Source: Paenibacillus sp. J23TS9 (GTDB lineage Bacteria; Bacillota; Bacilli; Paenibacillales; Paenibacillaceae). Taken from it: 64,000 nt of DNA. Below the pieces are notes generated by a model. That model saw only the letters and a program-made list of their open reading frames with translations, was not told where the DNA came from and searched no databases. Shown here piece after piece: positions 62,422-64,000 of this stretch. Position numbers and translations under genes: made by a program. Where the stretch lies: assembly GCF_018403225.1 (NCBI RefSeq), contig NZ_BOSG01000003.1, forward strand, positions 186,001 to 250,000, written 5' to 3'. Every line of letters starts with the position of its first letter. The first letter of the stretch is position 1.

Positions 62422-63264
62422 CTACTTCACAGCTCCGCTCGTTACCCCCGCAAATATATACCGCTGCAGGAACAGATATAGGATTGCCGTCGGGATCATG
62501 ATAATCATAATCGCTGAGGATACCATTTGCCAATCACCGCTGTTCACGCCGAAGAAACGCATCAGAGAGGTGGATACGACCACATGCTCTTGTCTTGGGA
62601 GGTACAGATACGGCGTGAACATATCATTGTAGATGGCGATCGTTTTCAGAATAACGATGGTCGCCGTGGCTGGTGCTAGCAGCGGAAATATAATCGAGCG
62701 GTAGATCCGGAACAGGGAGGCTCCTTCAAGCATCGCGCTCTCGTCGAGTTCATTCGGAATATTGCGGATAAATTGAAGATAAATATAGATCTGCATGATA
62801 TCAGCCCCGATATAAAGCAGCACGGGTCCCAAAAGATTATTCGTCAGACCGATTCCCTGAATGGTTTTGAAGTTCACAACCTGCGTTGTAATCTGCGGAA
62901 TAATTGTCGCAAACAGAAATAGCCCCACAATCAGCCCCTTGCCGCGAAAGTCGAAGCGCCCCACCGCATAACAGAACGCAGAGCCCAGGAATATATTCAA
63001 AATGAGCGTCAGCGCAATAATGATGAGGGTATTGCCGAAAGCAAGGCCCATATCCGCTTGTTTGAATGCATTCATAAAGTTGCTGAAGTTCAGGAAGTTG
63101 TCCGGCAGGGACAATGTCGGATTGTTCAGAAATTCCTCCTTGGTTTTAAAGGAGTTGACCACAATAATGTACGGAGGAAACAGGATAACAAAAACCGCTA
63201 AGAGCAAAGAGATGTACTTCAGCGTCTGGATTGCAGCATGGGCGCCGTTCTTTTGAGTTACCAT
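62422..63264 (-). CDS. Carbohydrate ABC transporter permease, MalG type
   Basis: The 280-residue permease has six helices and the cytoplasmic EAA loop in DESAMLEGASLFRIYRSIIFPLLAPA, which binds the ATPase. The start at 63264 has GGAGAGG, lying in the end of the upstream permease gene, with 3 bp between the genes. It completes a MalF/MalG-like pair. The substrate cannot be told, and no binding protein or ATPase gene is in the window. Confidence 0.92.
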   Translation of the reverse strand: MVTQKNGAHAAIQTLKYISLLLAVFVILFPPYIIVVNSFKTKEEFLNNPTLSLPDNFLNFSNFMNAFKQADMGLAFGNTLIIIALTLILNIFLGSAFCYAVGRFDFRGKGLIVGLFLFATIIPQITTQVVNFKTIQGIGLTNNLLGPVLLYIGADIMQIYIYLQFIRNIPNELDESAMLEGASLFRIYRSIIFPLLAPATATIVILKTIAIYNDMFTPYLYLPRQEHVVVSTSLMRFFGVNSGDWQMVSSAIMIIMIPTAILYLFLQRYIFAGVTSGAVK

Positions 63265-63267
63265 AGC

Positions 63268-64000
63268 CTAACCTCTCCCCTTGTTCAAAAAATAACGCTG
63301 GACACCTAATACGATAACGACAAGAACCAACAAGACAACACTCATGGCCGATGCCAGCCCATAGTTGTTAAACTGGAATGCCGTCTCAAGAATTTTCATG
63401 ACAAAGGTCTCGCTCGCGCCCGCAGGTCCGCCATGGGTCAGAACGAAAGGAATATCGAATACTTCAAGTGCCCCGGTTACGGTCAGGAACAGATTGAGTT
63501 CGATGATCTGATATATATTCGGCAGCGTAATACGGATAAAAGACTGCCAGCCGTTCGCACCGTCAATGGACGCCGCTTCATAAATGTCTTTCGGAATCGA
63601 CTGCAATGCAGCCAGGTAAACCACCATGTTGAAGCCCATGAAGCGCCACAGCCCTATCGATGCAAGCGTATAGTTCACAAAGGATTCGCTGCCGAGCCAG
63701 CTGGTCTCTGACGGGAGGCCAAACATGCCAAGAACCGTATTCAGAGAGCCTTGAGTCGTATCAAATACATATCCGAAAAGATAGGCTACGGCTACCCCAT
63801 TCAGAATATAGGGTAAAAACAGCAGCAGCCTGAAAAACAATTTGCCCCTGAGCTTGCTGTTCAGCAGGACGGCAAAGTAGATCGCCAGCATGTTCTGGAT
63901 GATCCCCACTACAAAATAGGCGAGGTTATGCTTGAATACGCCGAAAATCTCCGGATTAGAAACGACCTCTTTATAGTTCTCCCATCCAATCCATTGCTTG
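63268..64000 (-). CDS. Carbohydrate ABC transporter permease, MalF type (5' end outside window)
   Basis: The visible 243 residues start in frame at the window edge (KQWIGWENYKEVVSNPEIFG), a typical segment after the first helix of MalF-type permeases, so the start is beyond base 64000. Four or five helices follow, with the EAA loop in EAASIDGANGWQSFIRITLPNIYQ near base 63570. It works with the MalG-type gene three bases downstream. Confidence 0.92.
   Translation of the reverse strand, partial: KQWIGWENYKEVVSNPEIFGVFKHNLAYFVVGIIQNMLAIYFAVLLNSKLRGKLFFRLLLFLPYILNGVAVAYLFGYVFDTTQGSLNTVLGMFGLPSETSWLGSESFVNYTLASIGLWRFMGFNMVVYLAALQSIPKDIYEAASIDGANGWQSFIRITLPNIYQIIELNLFLTVTGALEVFDIPFVLTHGGPAGASETFVMKILETAFQFNNYGLASAMSVVLLVLVVIVLGVQRYFLNKGRG

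Overview
The window is chromosomal DNA of a spore-forming, Gram-positive Bacilli member, most probably a Paenibacillus. The grounds are a GC content near 50 percent, strong AGGAGG-type ribosome sites with frequent GTG and TTG starts, a GerA-type spore germinant-receptor cluster, an LTA-synthase-family protein, a bacterial nitric oxide synthase, B. subtilis-like families (YwbH/YwbG with a LysR regulator, YhfK, YhfW, YoaE) and a glutaminyl-tRNA synthetase, which Bacillus itself lacks. I see no rRNA, tRNA, CRISPR array, prophage or intact insertion sequence. It is a housekeeping and accessory-metabolism region, cut through a gene at each end.

Layout. 1-2.8 kb: 3' part of a SwrC-like RND exporter. 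2.9-16 kb: a dispersed anaerobic molybdenum/formate set (TorD-like chaperone, mobA, a YoaE-like molybdopterin oxidoreductase and a formate/nitrite channel), interleaved with two MFS transporters, glnS, two GNAT acetyltransferases, a MOSC protein and an SDR. Two perfect Fnr boxes (TGTGA-N6-TCACA) precede the chaperone and the channel. 16-26.6 kb: YhfK-like protein, formate-THF ligase, glutathione peroxidase, LLM oxidoreductase, DEAD-box helicase, UbiB-like kinase with a phasin-like partner, ThuA-like protein, HemD-like protein, DUF2062 protein. 26.7-30.8 kb: germinant-receptor operon in the order A-C-D-B. 31-36.8 kb: chemoreceptor, diguanylate cyclase, DUF2798 protein, MerR regulator, aldo/keto reductase. 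36.9-45.3 kb: FAD/Rieske oxidoreductase, small HExxH protein, nitric oxide synthase, MMPL exporter with divergent TetR, AlkA-type glycosylase, ferritin-like protein. 45.3-54.3 kb: secreted 5'-nucleotidase, a MarR/heterodimeric ABC exporter operon, and a LysR regulator facing a CidA/CidB-like pair. 54.3-64 kb: Gfo/Idh/MocA oxidoreductase, Cas4-like nuclease/DinG-like helicase fusion, glutamate dehydrogenase, LTA-synthase-family protein, an AraC-type response regulator and two sugar-ABC permeases, the last one cut by the window edge.

How the genes may work together. The Fnr boxes link the chaperone and the FNT channel to oxygen limitation. MobA would supply the molybdenum cofactor for the YoaE-like enzyme, and Fhs could take formate into one-carbon metabolism; this linkage is inference. 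Several regulator/target pairs can be read from DNA: the MarR gene has a palindrome on its own consensus promoter, TetR faces the MMPL exporter, and LysR faces cidAB.

The less ordinary signals are a pair of oppositely oriented, about 92 percent identical 110-118 bp MITE-like elements with imperfect terminal repeats and apparent short target duplications; a roughly 70-nt near-perfect hairpin in the gdhA leader; an array of TTCA-type hexamers at 11-bp spacing ahead of the DUF2798 gene; and a long hairpin upstream of the molybdoenzyme gene. I found no complete new multi-gene system.
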